A stretch of DNA of 64,000 nucleotides from Ailurus styani (GCA_002007465.1 LNAC01000686.1:437089-501088); one strand, 5' to 3'; counted from the first letter of the stretch, positions 1 through 13,164 are shown. Translations and numbers: made by a program. Notes: a model not told the origin generated them from the sequence alone.

Positions 1-116
1 GGTTCAGTGGTATCACTATTTACCCAGTCTGCCCATTTGAAATTAGCTGATTCTTACTTTTATTTGTAATTTGGGGAGTTCATTACTTCAAATCTTAGAC
101 ATAAAATGGTTATTTT

Positions 117-292
117 GGGGCGCCTGGGTGGCTCAGTGGGTTAATGCCTCTGCCTTCGGCTCAGGTCATGGTCTCAGGGTCCTGGGATCGAGGCCCGCAT
201 CGAACTTCCTGCTCAGTGGGGAGCCTGCCTCCTCCTGTCTCTGCCTACTTGTGATCTCTCTCTGTCAAATAAATAAATAAAATCTTTAAAAA
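117..292 (+). mobile_element. CAN-SINE, young type
   Basis: tRNA-derived head, CT-rich body and AATAAA/A tail. Perfect 16-bp duplication ATAAAATGGTTATTTT at 101-116 and 293-308. Confidence 0.92.
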
Positions 293-519
293 ATAAAATG
301 GTTATTTTTACATTGTATTATTTCAAATTTACATAAAATGGAGCCACACCATGACCCTCAATTTCCCCCCCAAACAACAAAAAATCTTGCCAGAAAGCCC
401 ATCAAAATTCCTAAACACGAGCAATAAAAAGGAGTGCAAGCATTCTAGACAGTGTTTCTTTTTACTGTACCCATTACAGTTCTAGAAGAGAGCACTGAAA
501 TTCTATATTTCTACGAAGC

Positions 520-552
520 TTCAGATGATGATGATGATGATGATGATGATGT
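520..552 (+). repeat. (GAT)n microsatellite
   Basis: About nine GAT units. It creates a poly-Asp run in an otherwise unsupported open frame. Confidence 0.85.
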
Positions 553-1169
553 TTGCTGCTACTGCTGGAGCACAGACCATATTCTGAATAGCAAAAGTCA
601 ACAATACTTACTGACAAAAGATTTAATTATCTTTGAGTTCCAACAAAATAAACTTCTTAAAGTCTATCGTGGAGACATGAGTTTGGAAAATAAAGATTTT
701 TCACAGAATTTACCAAGATAATATTGTGCTTTTTTGTGTTACATCCCAGTGGGGTCTGGAGAAGCACGCAGCTGTCAAAGCAAATATATTAGTATTTCTC
801 CAATCATATGCATAATCATAGTCATTTAATGTAACATTATAAATAATTTCATGTCAACTGAGGTCAGGCTTGTCATCAAATTAAGTGTCAAACTAATGAA
901 AAATTTTTCCATAGATTTTTAAATTTCTGAATTGTAAATATAAGACCTTGGACCAGTAGAGGAAAACTACTGTGTAAGTAAATTATTTTAATAAGGAAGT
1001 CCAACTTAAATTTATAACATTCTCCATCACTCTAAGCAGCTAGACATAGGATTATACCAAAATCTGAGCATTAACATGAGAGAGGAATCCCATCTTTTGC
1101 TACCCTGACCTCAATTTCATCACCAATGAGAATAAACATGCCAAGATTCTCTCGAATTAAAAAAAAAAC

Positions 1170-1328
1170 GGGGGCCTGGGTGGCTCAGTGGGTTAAAGCC
1201 TCTGCCTTCAGCTCAGGTCATGATCTCAGAGTACTGGGATCGGCCCTCGCAGGGAGCAGGGAGTCTGCTTCCTCCTCTCTCTGCCTACTTGTAATCTGTC
1301 AAATAAATAAAATCTTAAAAAAACAAAG
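1170..1328 (+). mobile_element. CAN-SINE, young type, short body
   Basis: Head starts GGGGGCCTGGGTGGCTCAGT; internal deletion around the GGGATCG region. Flanks share TCTCGAAT. Confidence 0.85.
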
Positions 1329-1510
1329 TTTATCTCGAATAAAAGAACTTCTGAAAATCCAGAAAGGACAAAGCAAAAACCAATCTTCCTTGTTAATACT
1401 CCCACAAAAATAAAACACAATTGGGGAATCCCTTTCTCAGTCCTCACAGTAGTATTTTAGGGTCTTACATATTTTATGTGAGGATTGTCTTTCAAAAATA
1501 TTGAAATATC

Positions 1511-1700
1511 GGGCGCCTGGGTGGCTCAGTGGGTTAAAGCCTCTGCTTTCGGCTCAGGTCATGATCTCAGGGTCCTGGGATCGAGGCCCGCATCGGGCTC
1601 TCAGCTCAGCAGGGAGCCTGCTCCCCCCCCTCTCTCTGCCTGCCTCTCTGCCTCCTTGTTATCTCTCTCCCTCTGTGAAATAAATAAAATCTTTAAAAAA
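1511..1700 (+). mobile_element. CAN-SINE, young type
   Basis: Duplication AAAAATATTGAAATATC at 1494-1510 and 1701-1717. Confidence 0.92.
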
Positions 1701-2029
1701 AAAAATATTGAAATATCTACAGATGAAATATATAAAGGATTTACTTCAAAATAACATAAAACAGAGAAGGCAGATGCAGGTATAGATGAAACAAGATTAC
1801 CCAAGGAGTGTTAAAGCTGGAAAAGTTCATGGAGATTATACTCCTCTCTCTGGGAATTTTTCACAATAAAATGAAAACAGCACCAAATATATGTATACAT
1901 AGATCTAAAAACAAATTAAGAGTATTTATAAAGTTTTGTCAGACTGTATAAGAGAAAAATGGGGAGATCATAAGGGCCCAAAATAGAGTTCTATTTACGT
2001 AAAATATTGTACAAGAATGCAATGTATAT

Positions 2030-2187
2030 GGGGCGCCTAGGTGGCTCAGTGGGTTAAAGCCTCTGCCCTTGGCTCAGGTCATGATCCTAGGGTCAAGCCC
2101 CACATCTTCGGGCTGCCTGCTCAGCGGGGAGCCTGCTTCCTCCTCTCTCTCTGGCAAAATAAATAAAATCTTAAAAAAAAAAAAAAA
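2030..2187 (+). mobile_element. CAN-SINE, young type, body deleted
   Basis: Duplication AGAATGCAATGTAT flanks it; about 30 bp are missing after CATGATCCTAGGGTC. Confidence 0.9.
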
Positions 2188-2429
2188 AGAATGCAATGTA
2201 TGTAGCTACTTAAATTTTCTGCTTTCTACTAATTTTATATTAAGTTCACATGAAGTAAAATTTTTTTTCCACTTGAATGTATTTGCTGTATGTATGAATG
2301 ACTTTTTGAAAAGCCTATATATGCATACGAGAGAATATTTTTTAAAAATGACAAAGTTCTTCCAAATTTTGTCTACAGCCCCACAGGAAGCATAATAGCC
2401 TATGCTCTCAAATGAAAACGTGATTCCTT

Positions 2430-2632
2430 GGGCGCCTGGGTGGCTCAGTGGGTTAAAGCCTCTGCTTTGGGTTCAGGTCATGATCTCAGCATCCCAGCAT
2501 CCTGGGATCGAGGCCTGCATCCGGCTCTCTGCTCAGCAGGGAGCCTGCTTCCTCCTCTCCGTCTCTCTGCCTGCCTCTCTGCCTACTTGTAATCTCTGTC
2601 AAATAAATAAATAAAATCTTAAAAAAAAAAAA
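2430..2632 (+). mobile_element. CAN-SINE, young type
   Basis: Duplication GAAAACGTGATTCCTT (2414-2429), one mismatch to the copy at 2633-2648. Confidence 0.92.
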
Positions 2633-5600
2633 GAAAACGTAATTCCTTCCACCACAGCCAAATCTACTTTAAAGCTGTTTAACTTAACTATAACTGCTTA
2701 CAAACCCTTATCACATACGCTGTAGCCATTTACATCCAGTCACAGAAGAGTTAAAGCATCAGAAGAGTTGAAGAGTATCTACTTAAATTTTGTCTTTAAA
2801 TGAGAAAGAAAATATTATGTTGCTCGTTATGTTACTCTTCAAGCACACAGCAAGCTTCCTTCCAACCCTAATACTGCTTTACATGTATCTTTCAAGATAT
2901 TTCCCTATACCTTTACATAGATGATAAACTTCTATAATGTGATGGAGAAAAGCGCTGGAGTACCCAGTGGGGATGGGGAACCTTGAAGGGCTAAGTGAGA
3001 GAAAAGATCAGTGAGGCCATGACCTTTTGGATTAAGAATCTAAATGAAATGAGAAACCTAAACTCAGGAATGTCTTGGGGAAGAAAATTCCAAGAAAGGC
3101 TGAGATAGGACCATCCAACATTCAAGACTCAGTAAGAAGGCAACGCGGTAGAGCAGAACATACTGTGAGTATGCTATTAGTAAGGGAGGAGTTGCACAAC
3201 AGATCACGTAGAATAGTCTGTTAAATCATGGTGAATTTTTAACATTGAAAATAGGGAGCTATTGAGTTTCAAGCAGCAAATCCTTCAGGCAATGTTTTTT
3301 TCCAAACATTATGTTTGAGTAGGACCAACCTAGCTACCACACACTGGTGGGAAGGGGCAAAAGAAACCTAAACCTATTCCAATAATGCACAAGAGACAAC
3401 TGAAGCTTGAAACTGGACCAAGCCAAGGCAGTGTGGTCAATACTCGTATTTTAAAGGAAGCGCTGACAGGATACTCCACAAGCCCAAAGGTAAGGTCTGA
3501 GAGAGAAAAAAAAGACAAGGATGGCTAACCAAAGTCTGACCTATGTGACATAAAAACTGGAGTTTCATTAACTGAAACGGGCAACACTGGTTTGAGAGAA
3601 CAGCAGGAGCTGGGACTTTTAAAATTGATATAGTTAACATTCAAGGAAGTAGTCAACTAGGTAACTAGACAGACTTCCATGTCATTCAAAAGAAGTCCAG
3701 GCTGGTGATGCAAGCGTGGGAATCATTAGCTTAGATGGTATATAAAATCATCTGACTGAATGAAATGACACAGGGAGTTTGAGTAAAAAATAGCGGTAGG
3801 ACTGAACACAGAATACTCCAACGGAGTGGAAGAATAAGCCAGAAACAGAACAAAAACCTAGAAACACTATCTAAAAAATGTTTCAAGGAAGAAAGTGGAT
3901 CAACTGGTTAAATCACACCACTGGTCAAGTGTGAAGAGGAGTGGAAAAAGATTGCTGGATTTGGCAATAACCAGTCAGGGATGTCTTATTTTTTCCAAAC
4001 CACAAATACAATTATCTGTTTCTTCAACTAAAGCTCACTTTTAAAATGTGTTTACTTCCCTGAAATATGATCACATCCAAACATTTTATAAAATTATAGC
4101 ACAAAGCAACATCTAATTTACTACCTTGGGCTCTCCATAATTTCATTTAAAGTTTAAGTACTAAACAACAAAATATATCAATAATGGTATTTAGTTGCAT
4201 ACTCTTTAAAAACAGAAGTCCAAAGCAGTTTCTTTTTTCAGGGGAGGGGGTAACCTTACCCCAACTGAAGATCTGTTTTTCAAAAATACTTCATTATGTC
4301 AGGTAAAGAACAGTCAATCTAGTATGATTAAGAGTTGAAACTGTAGGCTTAACTGCCTAGGTCCACTCCATGTGTCACCATTTATTAGGTATGTCTAACT
4401 TTGAGCAAATTTTTAAAGTTGTGTTTCAATATTCTCATCTCCATAATACTAACAATACATAAAAGTTATGATTTAAAAAGTTACAAGAACATTAATGCTG
4501 ACATATACACAGTAAGATGTCCAGATTACCTCCAAAAGGAAAAAACTGAGGGTATACTTCATTTTTCCTTCCTAGAGTCTAATCAACCTGTCCTCTTCAA
4601 ACTACCATCTGCTCATTAACACACACAAACACACAAAAAACCTCATTTGAAACAACTGGGTGAATATCCCCTAGGAGAGATTAAAAGATAGTGACCTACC
4701 CAGATAGGTCTTCTAATTTTGTGTCCTCCTTGAACTTTGTCCTCATTACTAACATTACCCAGACAATAGCCAGAAGGAAATTCCAAAGTAATAGGATCTC
4801 AGCATTCTCCAAAGTCCTTGAAAGGATTCCTTTTTGTTCCCAAGACAGTCTAGATATTAAATAAGGATCCTACAAGGACCAGTACACCATGCTTACAAAC
4901 CACGTATCTTTCCAACTTTGTCTCTTATTCTTTGCATTCTTGGTGACTATTCTCCAGTAGTATTTTTTGCTCTGAAGCCAAGATTTCCCCCCATTACCTG
5001 TGCTTTCAGATAATCTACTTCTAGATCTTCATTTCAACATCAATTCAAGGGCACTTCACTGGCAGCACCCTCCCATCTCTATATTCTAAATTTGGTTCCC
5101 TTTCTATAACCTTACCCTGTTCTTTTCCTTCTAGATTATAGTGCTCTTTATCAACTCTATTTCTCCCCTCAATGATCTGTAATACCCAAAAGGACAGGGG
5201 GCAATAGGTTTTGTTCATCCGTATGCCCCAGCCCAATGATGATTTTCAGAATAAGCACTCAAATGTCTAGTTAATAAAATCTACTTGAATGTTCCATGAG
5301 CATCTCAAAAACCAACTGTTTAAATTGCTTCCCCTAAAAAAAAAAAATAAATATATAAATTGCTTCCCCTACTCTTACCCTAATCTGCTCCCTTTGTTTA
5401 CCCCACATCTATCCTGGGAGTCATGCTGAAATCCTCTGCTCATTATCACAACGACACACCGAAAATCTTCTACATTTATCAGCTCTTCCCTAGTCCCAAT
5501 ACCACTTTTGACCAGGCCATTATTTTTCAGTGTATTTCATTATTTTTCTGTGTACTATAATATCTTTCTTATCACCTACCTCCAATCTTATTCTCCATTT

Positions 5601-6080
5601 CCACACCAACAGAATGACATTTCCAAAATGAAAATCTGATCTCACTCCCTGGTTTAGAACCTTTCAACAGTTCACCAATAGTTTTTGGATAAAATACAAA
5701 CTCCTCAGCACAGCATTAAAATTTTTATAAACTGGCCTTAATTCTAAGGTTCAGTCCCTTTTCCCCTAGAGGCATTTCCTGTCCTTTTAAGAGTCAATCA
5801 GGTACTCATTTTTACATGCTTCTATAGCTTCTGTTTACCTCTCATCACACCATGACATCGTCTTATTCATCTGTCTCCCTCACAAGGTTCTAAGTCCTGA
5901 AAAACTACCATACCTTTTTGTATCTCCCCAAACCAGAACATGACCCACAAGAATTTGTAGGATTAACAAGGAGGGACTGACAGTGAGCAGCCACACAATG
6001 ACAGAAGAGTAACAGGTAAAAATAGCTTTCATGTAAAAAGGACATCAATTAATTCTTGGACCTATAAAAGAAAATTTTCT

Positions 6081-6254
6081 GGGGCGCCTGGGTGGCTCAA
6101 TGGGTTAAGCCTCTGCCTTCAGCTCAGGTCATGATCTCAGGGTCCTGGGATCAAGACCCGCACTGGGCTCTCTGCTCAGCAGGGAGCCAGCTTCTCCCTC
6201 TGCCTACTTGTGATCTCTGTCAAATAAATAAATAAAATCTTAAAAAAAAAAAAA
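6081..6254 (+). mobile_element. CAN-SINE, young type
   Basis: Flanked by GAAAATTTTC on both sides; A-rich tail ends at about 6254. Confidence 0.9.
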
Positions 6255-6535
6255 TGAAAATTTTCCATTCTTCCTCCAAATGACCTCAGGACATTTTATA
6301 TTACTTTCTCCCATTCTGTTTTCTTTTGAGGATGCCTTCAGTGTTCACTTTAACTGGATTTTATTCTTCTAGTACGAGTAAGGAAGAAATATGATTTTTC
6401 CTAGTAACATGCAGCACTGAGTATGCCTTTAAATGATTTTACTTTGCCCTTCAGCTCAAAATCTACTACAGCAACTCTAAACTGAGTTATCACAATATTC
6501 CACTGTAGTCAGTAAAATACTATAGGCTGTGGGGT

Positions 6536-6680
6536 GCCTGAGGTGCCTGAGTGGCACAGTTGGTTGGGCATTCAACTCTTGGTTTAGGCTCAGGCCGTGG
6601 GATCAAGCCCTGTACTCAGTGCAGTCTGCTTGGGACTCTCTCCCTCTGCCCTCTAAAATGGATGAATAAATCTTTAAAAT
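6536..6680 (+). mobile_element. Old CAN-SINE fragment
   Basis: Diverged head TGCCTGAGTGGCACAGTTGG and shortened body, with flanks AAAATACTATAG / AAAATACTACAG. Confidence 0.75.
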
Positions 6681-7584
6681 AAAATACTACAGAGGTTGCT
6701 AAAATTCATAATTCTTTAGGTCCTCATTCTTTCCTATTACTCTTGAGAACACATCAGATGCCCCAACATTTGCTGGGCCGCAAGTTATCACTTGAAAAAG
6801 AGATCAACTCTAAATCTTTCCTGATTTAGATACAGATTAAAGAGGTTTCACTGCTTTCTGAGATTGAAAATCTACCTATCCTTAAAATAAAAACCCTCCC
6901 TGAAGATTAGCATTTTACTATTAAAGCATGTTTCTTGTGGTTTGATTCATGTTAAATTTTCAGTAAGAATAGTCTAAATGGAATACAATCAAAAACTTTT
7001 GTCACAAACCCAAGATTACTCTGAATGACAGAAAATTTTTACTAATTTGCAATAATCTAAGAATAAACCCATCTAACGTGTCCTTGTCTTGTTGCTATTT
7101 AAAACAAACCATTTTCATTCTGAAGTGTATGTAAACTTCAGCTGCTCTTTCCAATTATCAAAAATTATCAGTCAGCCCAAGTTAGTTTCAACCTCCTAAT
7201 TCCATTAGCTTATAAAAAAACTGGGCGGGCATCCCTTGGGGAACATCTCTTGAAGATACACAAAAATCTTAACTCAAACATTTCCAGAAGCTATCACCTA
7301 CACCATATCAACTAGACTTAAATGGGTGTATTTCCTAGTCTTTGCAATGAAACCAAGTGGACCTCACACCTCTTACCATCACCCAGGAAGGGTGTGCATC
7401 TGTTCCGAAGGCCCCCCTGGCTCCAGGTCATCCTGGCTGCTGCTGTTCCAGGCTGGGCATCCATGTTGCTGCAGCTTGTGGTTTGTGAGGGGTAGTAGTG
7501 TACAGGAAAAGCAGGATGGGATTTCAAGGGTAACAGGAGGAAAATGGCTTTCTGGGAAAATGCCATCACCATCAGAGGTGTTAA

Positions 7585-8088
7585 GTAGTACCACACACAT
7601 TTTATTGCAGCACAGTTTAAAAATTTAACAAATGAAAGATTAAAAATAAAAAAAACAAAAATAAAAAATTAAAAATACAGACGTCCAGAGATGCTCTAAA
7701 ACAGTTAAGTTAAAGATCAGGAAAAATAAGGTCACAGACTTAACAGCCAGTAAAATTCTTTCGAGCCTGGGGAAGGGGATGAGGGCAAGGGTGGGGTTGG
7801 GAGAGAAAAGGTTTATGTGATCAATCCACTTAAAAATGCTAATGCCTTCACTTTCTCTCCCAAGGTGCAAAACTCCAAAGTCAATCAGGAGGCCGGAGAT
7901 AGTCTTATGAACATTCAGAAAAACTCGAGATTTTAATCCGGTTAAAAATCATCAGTGTCATTATCATCATCATCATCACCATCATTAAGTATAATAATAA
8001 TAAATAATAATAGTAACTAGTAACAACAATAAAAAGGAAATCAGCGGAAAGTCAGGAAAAATGTAAAAAAAAAATTGGAATAACTTAC
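7585..8088 (-). other. HNRNPC: Candidate U-rich intronic terminal exon in HNRNPC
   Basis: Directly downstream of exon 2 on the minus strand is about 500 nt rich in U runs with no young SINE. It ends with a canonical AATAAA (positions 7606-7601) followed within 20 nt by a GU-rich element (ATGTGTGTGG). This is what the end of a short transcript would look like if exon 2 were read through. Separately, an acceptor-like CTTTCACAG (exon side starting at 8608) could feed a terminal exon of about 1 kb. No long reading frame is seen. Both transcript models are inferences. Confidence 0.4.
7601..7606 (-). terminator. Poly(A) signal AATAAA with downstream GU-rich element
   Basis: AATAAA on the minus strand, preceded by CTGTGCTGC and followed by ATGTGTGTGGTACTAC. 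Spacing and the GU-rich element fit a functional cleavage and polyadenylation site inside HNRNPC intron 2. Confidence 0.45.
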
Positions 8089-8114
8089 TGTAGCTGAAGA
8101 TCAAAAAAATCTCA
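8089..8114 (-). other. HNRNPC: HNRNPC noncoding exon 2 (26 nt, 5' UTR)
   Basis: A very short untranslated exon. The minus strand reads acceptor TTTTTTTACAG, then 26 nt beginning TGAGATTTTTTTGATC and ending CAGCTACA, then donor GTAAGTTATT. The same 26-nt string sits in the human HNRNPC 5' UTR between exon 1 and the exon carrying the initiator ATG, as I recall it. It contains a run of seven U. The coding exons are not in the window, so the next exon lies left of position 1. Confidence 0.88.
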
Positions 8115-9458
8115 CTGTAAAAAAACAAAAATAAAAATAGCCCAGATTAGAAAAACGGGAGGTGCAAAAATGTCAAGTCAGTAAAGTTCATTTCTTTTCT
8201 TTTTCCAAAAGCAGTTTCCACAAAAACCGCAAGGGTAAAGTTCTCAGTAGCAGACAAGCAAAGCCCTTTCCACATCATCAATCAATCTTAAAAATACACG
8301 AGGAAGTAGAGAGGTCAGTTTATGAGAGGCTAAAAGGCTCCTCCTCCTCTAACCCAACTGCTGCAGAAAAAATAGAAATAGAAATTTTAAAAATTACATC
8401 TTAAATCCAAGTCCCGTTTTTGGAAACAATTAAAAAAAAAACACCTGTAAATTTGCAGTAGTGCACACCAAGTTGCATCATTATGCTTAAAATGTCTTTA
8501 TAAAATCATTTTTGGAATGGGAATGTGTGTGTTCTGGAAGGGTGGGGAAGGGAGGTTAAAAATCAAAGCTGAGCTCCAGTGAGTAGGGATGGGGTTCGCC
8601 TTGCTGCCCTGTGAAAGGAGAAGGGACAGATTGAGTCAGAGTTCCTCAGAAATGTTGTGCCCTAAACCCCCAAGACAGAAACATCTGTCCATTGCATGTA
8701 ACACATTTTGGTAAAGCATAACATTACACTGGGAAGGGAGAGCCTCTACAGAACCATCACCTCTACCAGTGACTGTCTCCACAACTCTTCAATTATCAGT
8801 AGGTGACAAAAATTAACTAAATATATGCCTATATTCCCACAAGGGTCTTAAAAACAAAAATCTACATTCAAACATTCATCTTGATAATCAGCAGTTTGGA
8901 CAAGGAAATTATAGAAAAACCAGGCCAACAGAGATGAAGAAGTGAGCAAATGTCAAGTATCAAGATTATGAAGGGGAATGGTCTACCATGAAGATACATA
9001 CTAGAGATGACATCTATTCTCAAAACCTGTAAGTGATCAAGTTACAAGACCTGATAGGTTCTACGGGGGAAAGATGTTTAAATAAGGAGCACATCATAAA
9101 AATTAGTAAGGAGCTCATCATTCCAGTGACAGAATGAAAACCACAAATGAAGGAGAAAAGATTACTAGAGTTACCGAATATTTAATGTCATAAAATAAGT
9201 GAAAAGTATGGTCCTTAATAAATGTTTCTGTGGTCTCACTGTTTAAAAGCTAGTATACGTAGCAAATTTCAAGATATGAATTCTAAGAATCTGACAACAC
9301 CTAAAAAATTACATGCATGACAGATTGGCTGTTTCATCAGATAAAATATCTGCAATCAGACTGTAGATTTTTTGAGAAAATAAGAAGGAAATCACCGCCC
9401 TCACATTTCAATATTCAGCCAAATGGTTTTATTCTCCTTTACAAATGTCAGTAAACTA

Positions 9459-9706
9459 GGGGGACCTGGCTGGCTCAGTTGGTAGAGCATGTAACTCTTG
9501 ATCTGAGCCATGAATTCAAACCCCACAGTAGGTGTAGAGCTTACTTCTAAAAGCCGGGGGGGGGGGGGGNGGTTAGGCATCTGACTCTTGATTTCAGCTC
9601 AGGTCATGAACTCAGGGTTGAGATCAAGCCCTGCGTTGGCCACGGAGCCTGCTTCAGATTCTCTCCCATACCCTCTGCCCCTCCCCCTCTAAAAAAAATT
9701 AAAAAT
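9459..9706 (+). mobile_element. Two old SINE fragments around a poly-G run and an N
   Basis: First fragment GGCTGGCTCAGTTGGTAGAG to about 9550; then a G run ending in an unresolved base near 9570; then a second SINE body from about 9573 to a CT-rich end. Confidence 0.65.
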
Positions 9707-9871
9707 TAAAATGTGTCCCTTGAGTGAATTATGTGTGAATGACTACATCAGAACAGATACTAAACTTCTAAAATTTTAACTATAAATTTTTCCCAAGAAG
9801 CAGACCAGTTTAGGTATAACTTGTAAATTAGTTTCACATTTGGATTGATGTGTTAAATTGCATAAACTATA

Positions 9872-9980
9872 CAGGCACCTGAATGGCTGTTAGTGGAGTG
9901 TAGGGCTATCAGTCTCATGGTTGTGGGTTTCAGGCCCACGTTGGGTATAAGAACTACTTAAAATCTTTTAAAAAAAAATT
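9872..9980 (+). mobile_element. Old SINE fragment
   Basis: GGCACCTGAATGGCTGTTAG head, short body ending in an A run. Confidence 0.55.
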
Positions 9981-10409
9981 GTACAAAATAAAAGTTGTAG
10001 AGAACATACACATTTGAATATTATCTCTCTCTACGGCAATGTTTGTGATGTCCAGTTATGGTGAAAATTTCAATTTTCTTACTTAAGTCACAGCTTGAAC
10101 CCGGTACTCAGAATCTTCAGGGCATGTTAAGTTAACTTTTGTGGCTCATCTACAAATAAATCCTTTGCACATGTGTCACAAGACAAACGCTCACCAAGAA
10201 TATGAAAAGAAGCATTTACGTTTCTCAAAGTCACGAAGAAGTCTTCCAAAAAGTTATGTTAAATTGATGAGCTGCCAACTCATAAAAAACCACCAATTTT
10301 AGTGCCTAATTAATTATAAAGCTTTGCAATTAACAGTATACCTGAATTATAATTCGTCAAACCTCTAGGAGGTTTGGATCCCTTCCTCTAAAGCACTATT
10401 CTTACTCAA

Positions 10410-10590
10410 AGTGAGGGCTGCCACCCAGTACCAAGTGGCACTTATTAGAAATGCAAATTTCCGAGGCCCACACCAGACTTAATTAGAAACTCCCAGTGGT
10501 GCAGCCTAGCAGTCTATTTTAACTATTCATTCCCCTTACTGATTCTAATGTTCGCTCACATTTAAGAGCCACTTTGAGAGTTTAATGGGA
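10410..10590. repeat. MER5-like DNA transposon fragment
   Basis: ATGCAAATTTCCGAGGCCCA and AGAAACTCCCAGTGGTGCAG blocks match the internal sequence of the MER5 (hAT) family from memory. Confidence 0.6.
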
Positions 10591-13164
10591 AACTTCTATC
10601 CCATAGTTAGGAAGACTTATCATAGTAAATGCACCAAGGAAATTAAAAAAACCCTATAGTAATCCCTTTTCCAAACCCCAACTTTCTAGTATCTGAGGAC
10701 ACGCAGTTATGCTACATCGAATGGTGCTGATTCTCACTTGTCAATTCTGTAATAAATCTAACGTAAAAACCATCATCTTCCCTGAGCCCTATCAGAATGA
10801 ATATACATATTAAATATATGAGCAAATAATGTTCTCCAAAGACAATTATAGCTACTTCAAGACTAAATAAGTTACTAAGACAGGTAACAATCATTAACAT
10901 ATAACTGCTTTTAAGAAAACTTTCTGTACACTCTCCAGCCTTCTGACAACAAATGACTTGAATAGAAATAAGAAAATAGGTAAGAAGCCTAAGCCACCTT
11001 TTAAGTATAAAACTGAATCTATAACGTTTGACTGATATGCCTAATACAATAACGGGGGTGAGGAAGATGGGGATACAGTTCTCTGAACTTAGGCCAAGAT
11101 TCTTTCAACTGTCACTCCCAAGTTAACATCTTAGTCAATGACTACCTAATACTATTTTTAATATTAGATTAACTACTTTGGATTCACTCCTTGTTTGTTC
11201 TCTCAGCAATTTCATCCAAAACAAAGTTGCGTGCTACGTGAAACCCACTAAAGCCCTAATCACAGATGTAAGGAATGTTTAAATTCTCTACAGAAGGAAT
11301 AGCAACCAACACCAAACATTCCAGTGCAAGGAGCATGGTTAACACAAAAGGTCCAAAGACCTCTTAGTCCTCCTCCTTAAATCCTTCCTTTTAGCCAGAT
11401 GAAAATACTATTAAAGCCTATTTGAGAAAATAGGAAAACACCTAAAATTGTTTCAGATGTTAATTCTGAGCCCAAATCTTTCCAGATGGACAGTAACTCA
11501 AAGAAATGTTTCCTTGGTACATGCTGATCCCAAGAAACCCATTTATTTCTAACAGGTCAGGGGAAGAAAAGTGCCCTTCAATTAACTTCAATTTTTACCA
11601 ACTGTTATTAAATAGTAATTCCTTACATTTCTATTTGCCAACAATATTTTTATTACGTTTATGACTTAAATCTTAACTAATCACTGCCCTTATCTCATTT
11701 CTAATAGTTCTGCAGTGATAAACTCTAGTTTTAAGCCCATGTAATATACACGTTTTTATTTTTTCTGCAGAGCAAACCTTTTAATCCCTATTACATCAAC
11801 CACATGGTGAGGGAATTGACAAATGCATCAACTATTCCGGATAAAAGTAGTTTTACCTTCTACCGGTTTCTTAAGGGATGAATTTATCCTGCAGTATTGG
11901 TTTAAGCTTTAACAGTTTTTGCAGAGAACACACTATGAAAAAGAAATATTCCCCTTCCCCAAGTATTAAAAAAAAAAAAAAAGTGATTTCTTGGATAAGT
12001 GAATGTGATACTACTTAGAAACACCTATGTAATTTTTATAAAATTAGCAACACTTTTCACAAGCTTCAGGACTTAGCAAATAATGGGCACAATAGTACCT
12101 TCTTAATAAAAAGTATGCCTAACTACATACTTTTTCGACAGATATTTTAGAAAATCAATGCCAGAATATCCTGAAAATCAATTTTTAAGTTTTTATTGGA
12201 ATGTTAAATTAGTAACTGCCAATCTCGTAATTAAGTATTTTTTCCAAGTACTGTTAGGGAATTTCCACTTATCGCTAGTAACTGCCGTAAATGAGGTTCT
12301 CGCAAATGTTCAATTCCAGTACTATCGATACCTACTATTCCAACAGCTAGGTAAACCACTTGACTAACCTAGTAGAATCAAATTCCTTAGTAGTTCCGCT
12401 ACTGATTTATTATGACCCTGGCAACCGACACACTCGTGCCTCTCAGTTTGTCTGAGAAAGATAGTAGTACCTACCTCAAGCAAAGTTCCACTAACTTATT
12501 TATTTCAAGTGATTTGTAACCTGCAGATAGAAAGTAAGCCAGCTTTAATTATTACTGTTAATATGTAAATGAGATTACAGTATTTTTTTAAAAATAGAAC
12601 TGAAAATAACTACTTCGAGGTCCGCCGTTGCTCAAAGAGGTGTAAAATAAAAAGTAATCATCAAAACATTAAATCTATTGTTATATGTACTACTCTTACG
12701 CCCTGCGGTAACGCTCCAGAATTTAGAGGCTCGAGGTACAATTACCTACTTGGTAACCCTTACCCATCCCCCGCCCATTTTTAAATTTAACCGGAGGCAT
12801 CAGCACTACGTGATCTTCAACTGTATTAATGAGCATCTCGATCTTGCCTTTCATCTCTCTCTCGGAGTCCTCATGGTCGTAGAAAATGAAAGGAAAGCAG
12901 CCGTTAACACAGAAAAAGGGCGAAAAAGGAAAAGGACGTTTTCTCTTCCGATCGTGGCCTAGAGGACACTAGGTTAAATCTGCGCAAGGGCCGAGGCCTA
13001 TAAAACCCCCTCCTGCATAAAACCCAATGCGCCCCAACGCACAGAGAATAAATGGAGGCCTGGTTACCCTACCGAGGGTAGGGTTCCCTCGCCTTCTCTC
13101 CCACACCCCCTCGCGCTCGCCCAAGGAACCCAGCACCTGCCCTGCTTCTGCCCCCTCCACTTAC

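Larger units (their letters stand above)
1..8088 (-). other. HNRNPC: HNRNPC intron 2 (partial)
   Basis: Start of the intron that follows noncoding exon 2; its other end lies outside the window. It contains plus-strand SINEs at 117, 1170, 1511, 2030, 2430, 6081 and 6536. The stretches 2650-6080 and 6690-7560 are mostly single-copy or very old repeat. No HNRNPC coding exon is visible. Confidence 0.7.
8115..13164 (-). other. HNRNPC: HNRNPC intron 1
   Basis: Intron between the two untranslated exons, with consensus GT and AG ends. It is notably poor in young SINEs compared with the rest of the window. It holds only old SINE fragments (about 9.46-9.98 kb), a MER5-like fragment (about 10.4-10.6 kb) and largely single-copy AT-rich DNA from 10.6 to 12.7 kb in which I recognise no gene. 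Confidence 0.75.

Noticed and set aside
117..190. tRNA-like heads of SINEs as tRNA genes
   Set aside because: The heads descend from a tRNA but lack an intact cloverleaf and are followed by the SINE body.
452..721. 89-codon frame with a poly-Asp run
   Set aside because: Driven by a (GAT)n microsatellite in an HNRNPC intron; no similarity to a known protein.
7318..7628. Overlapping frames of 73-100 codons on both strands, with a donor-like GTAAGAGG on the minus strand near 7370
   Set aside because: Possible alternative exon of HNRNPC, but no recognisable protein or clear acceptor; not enough to call.
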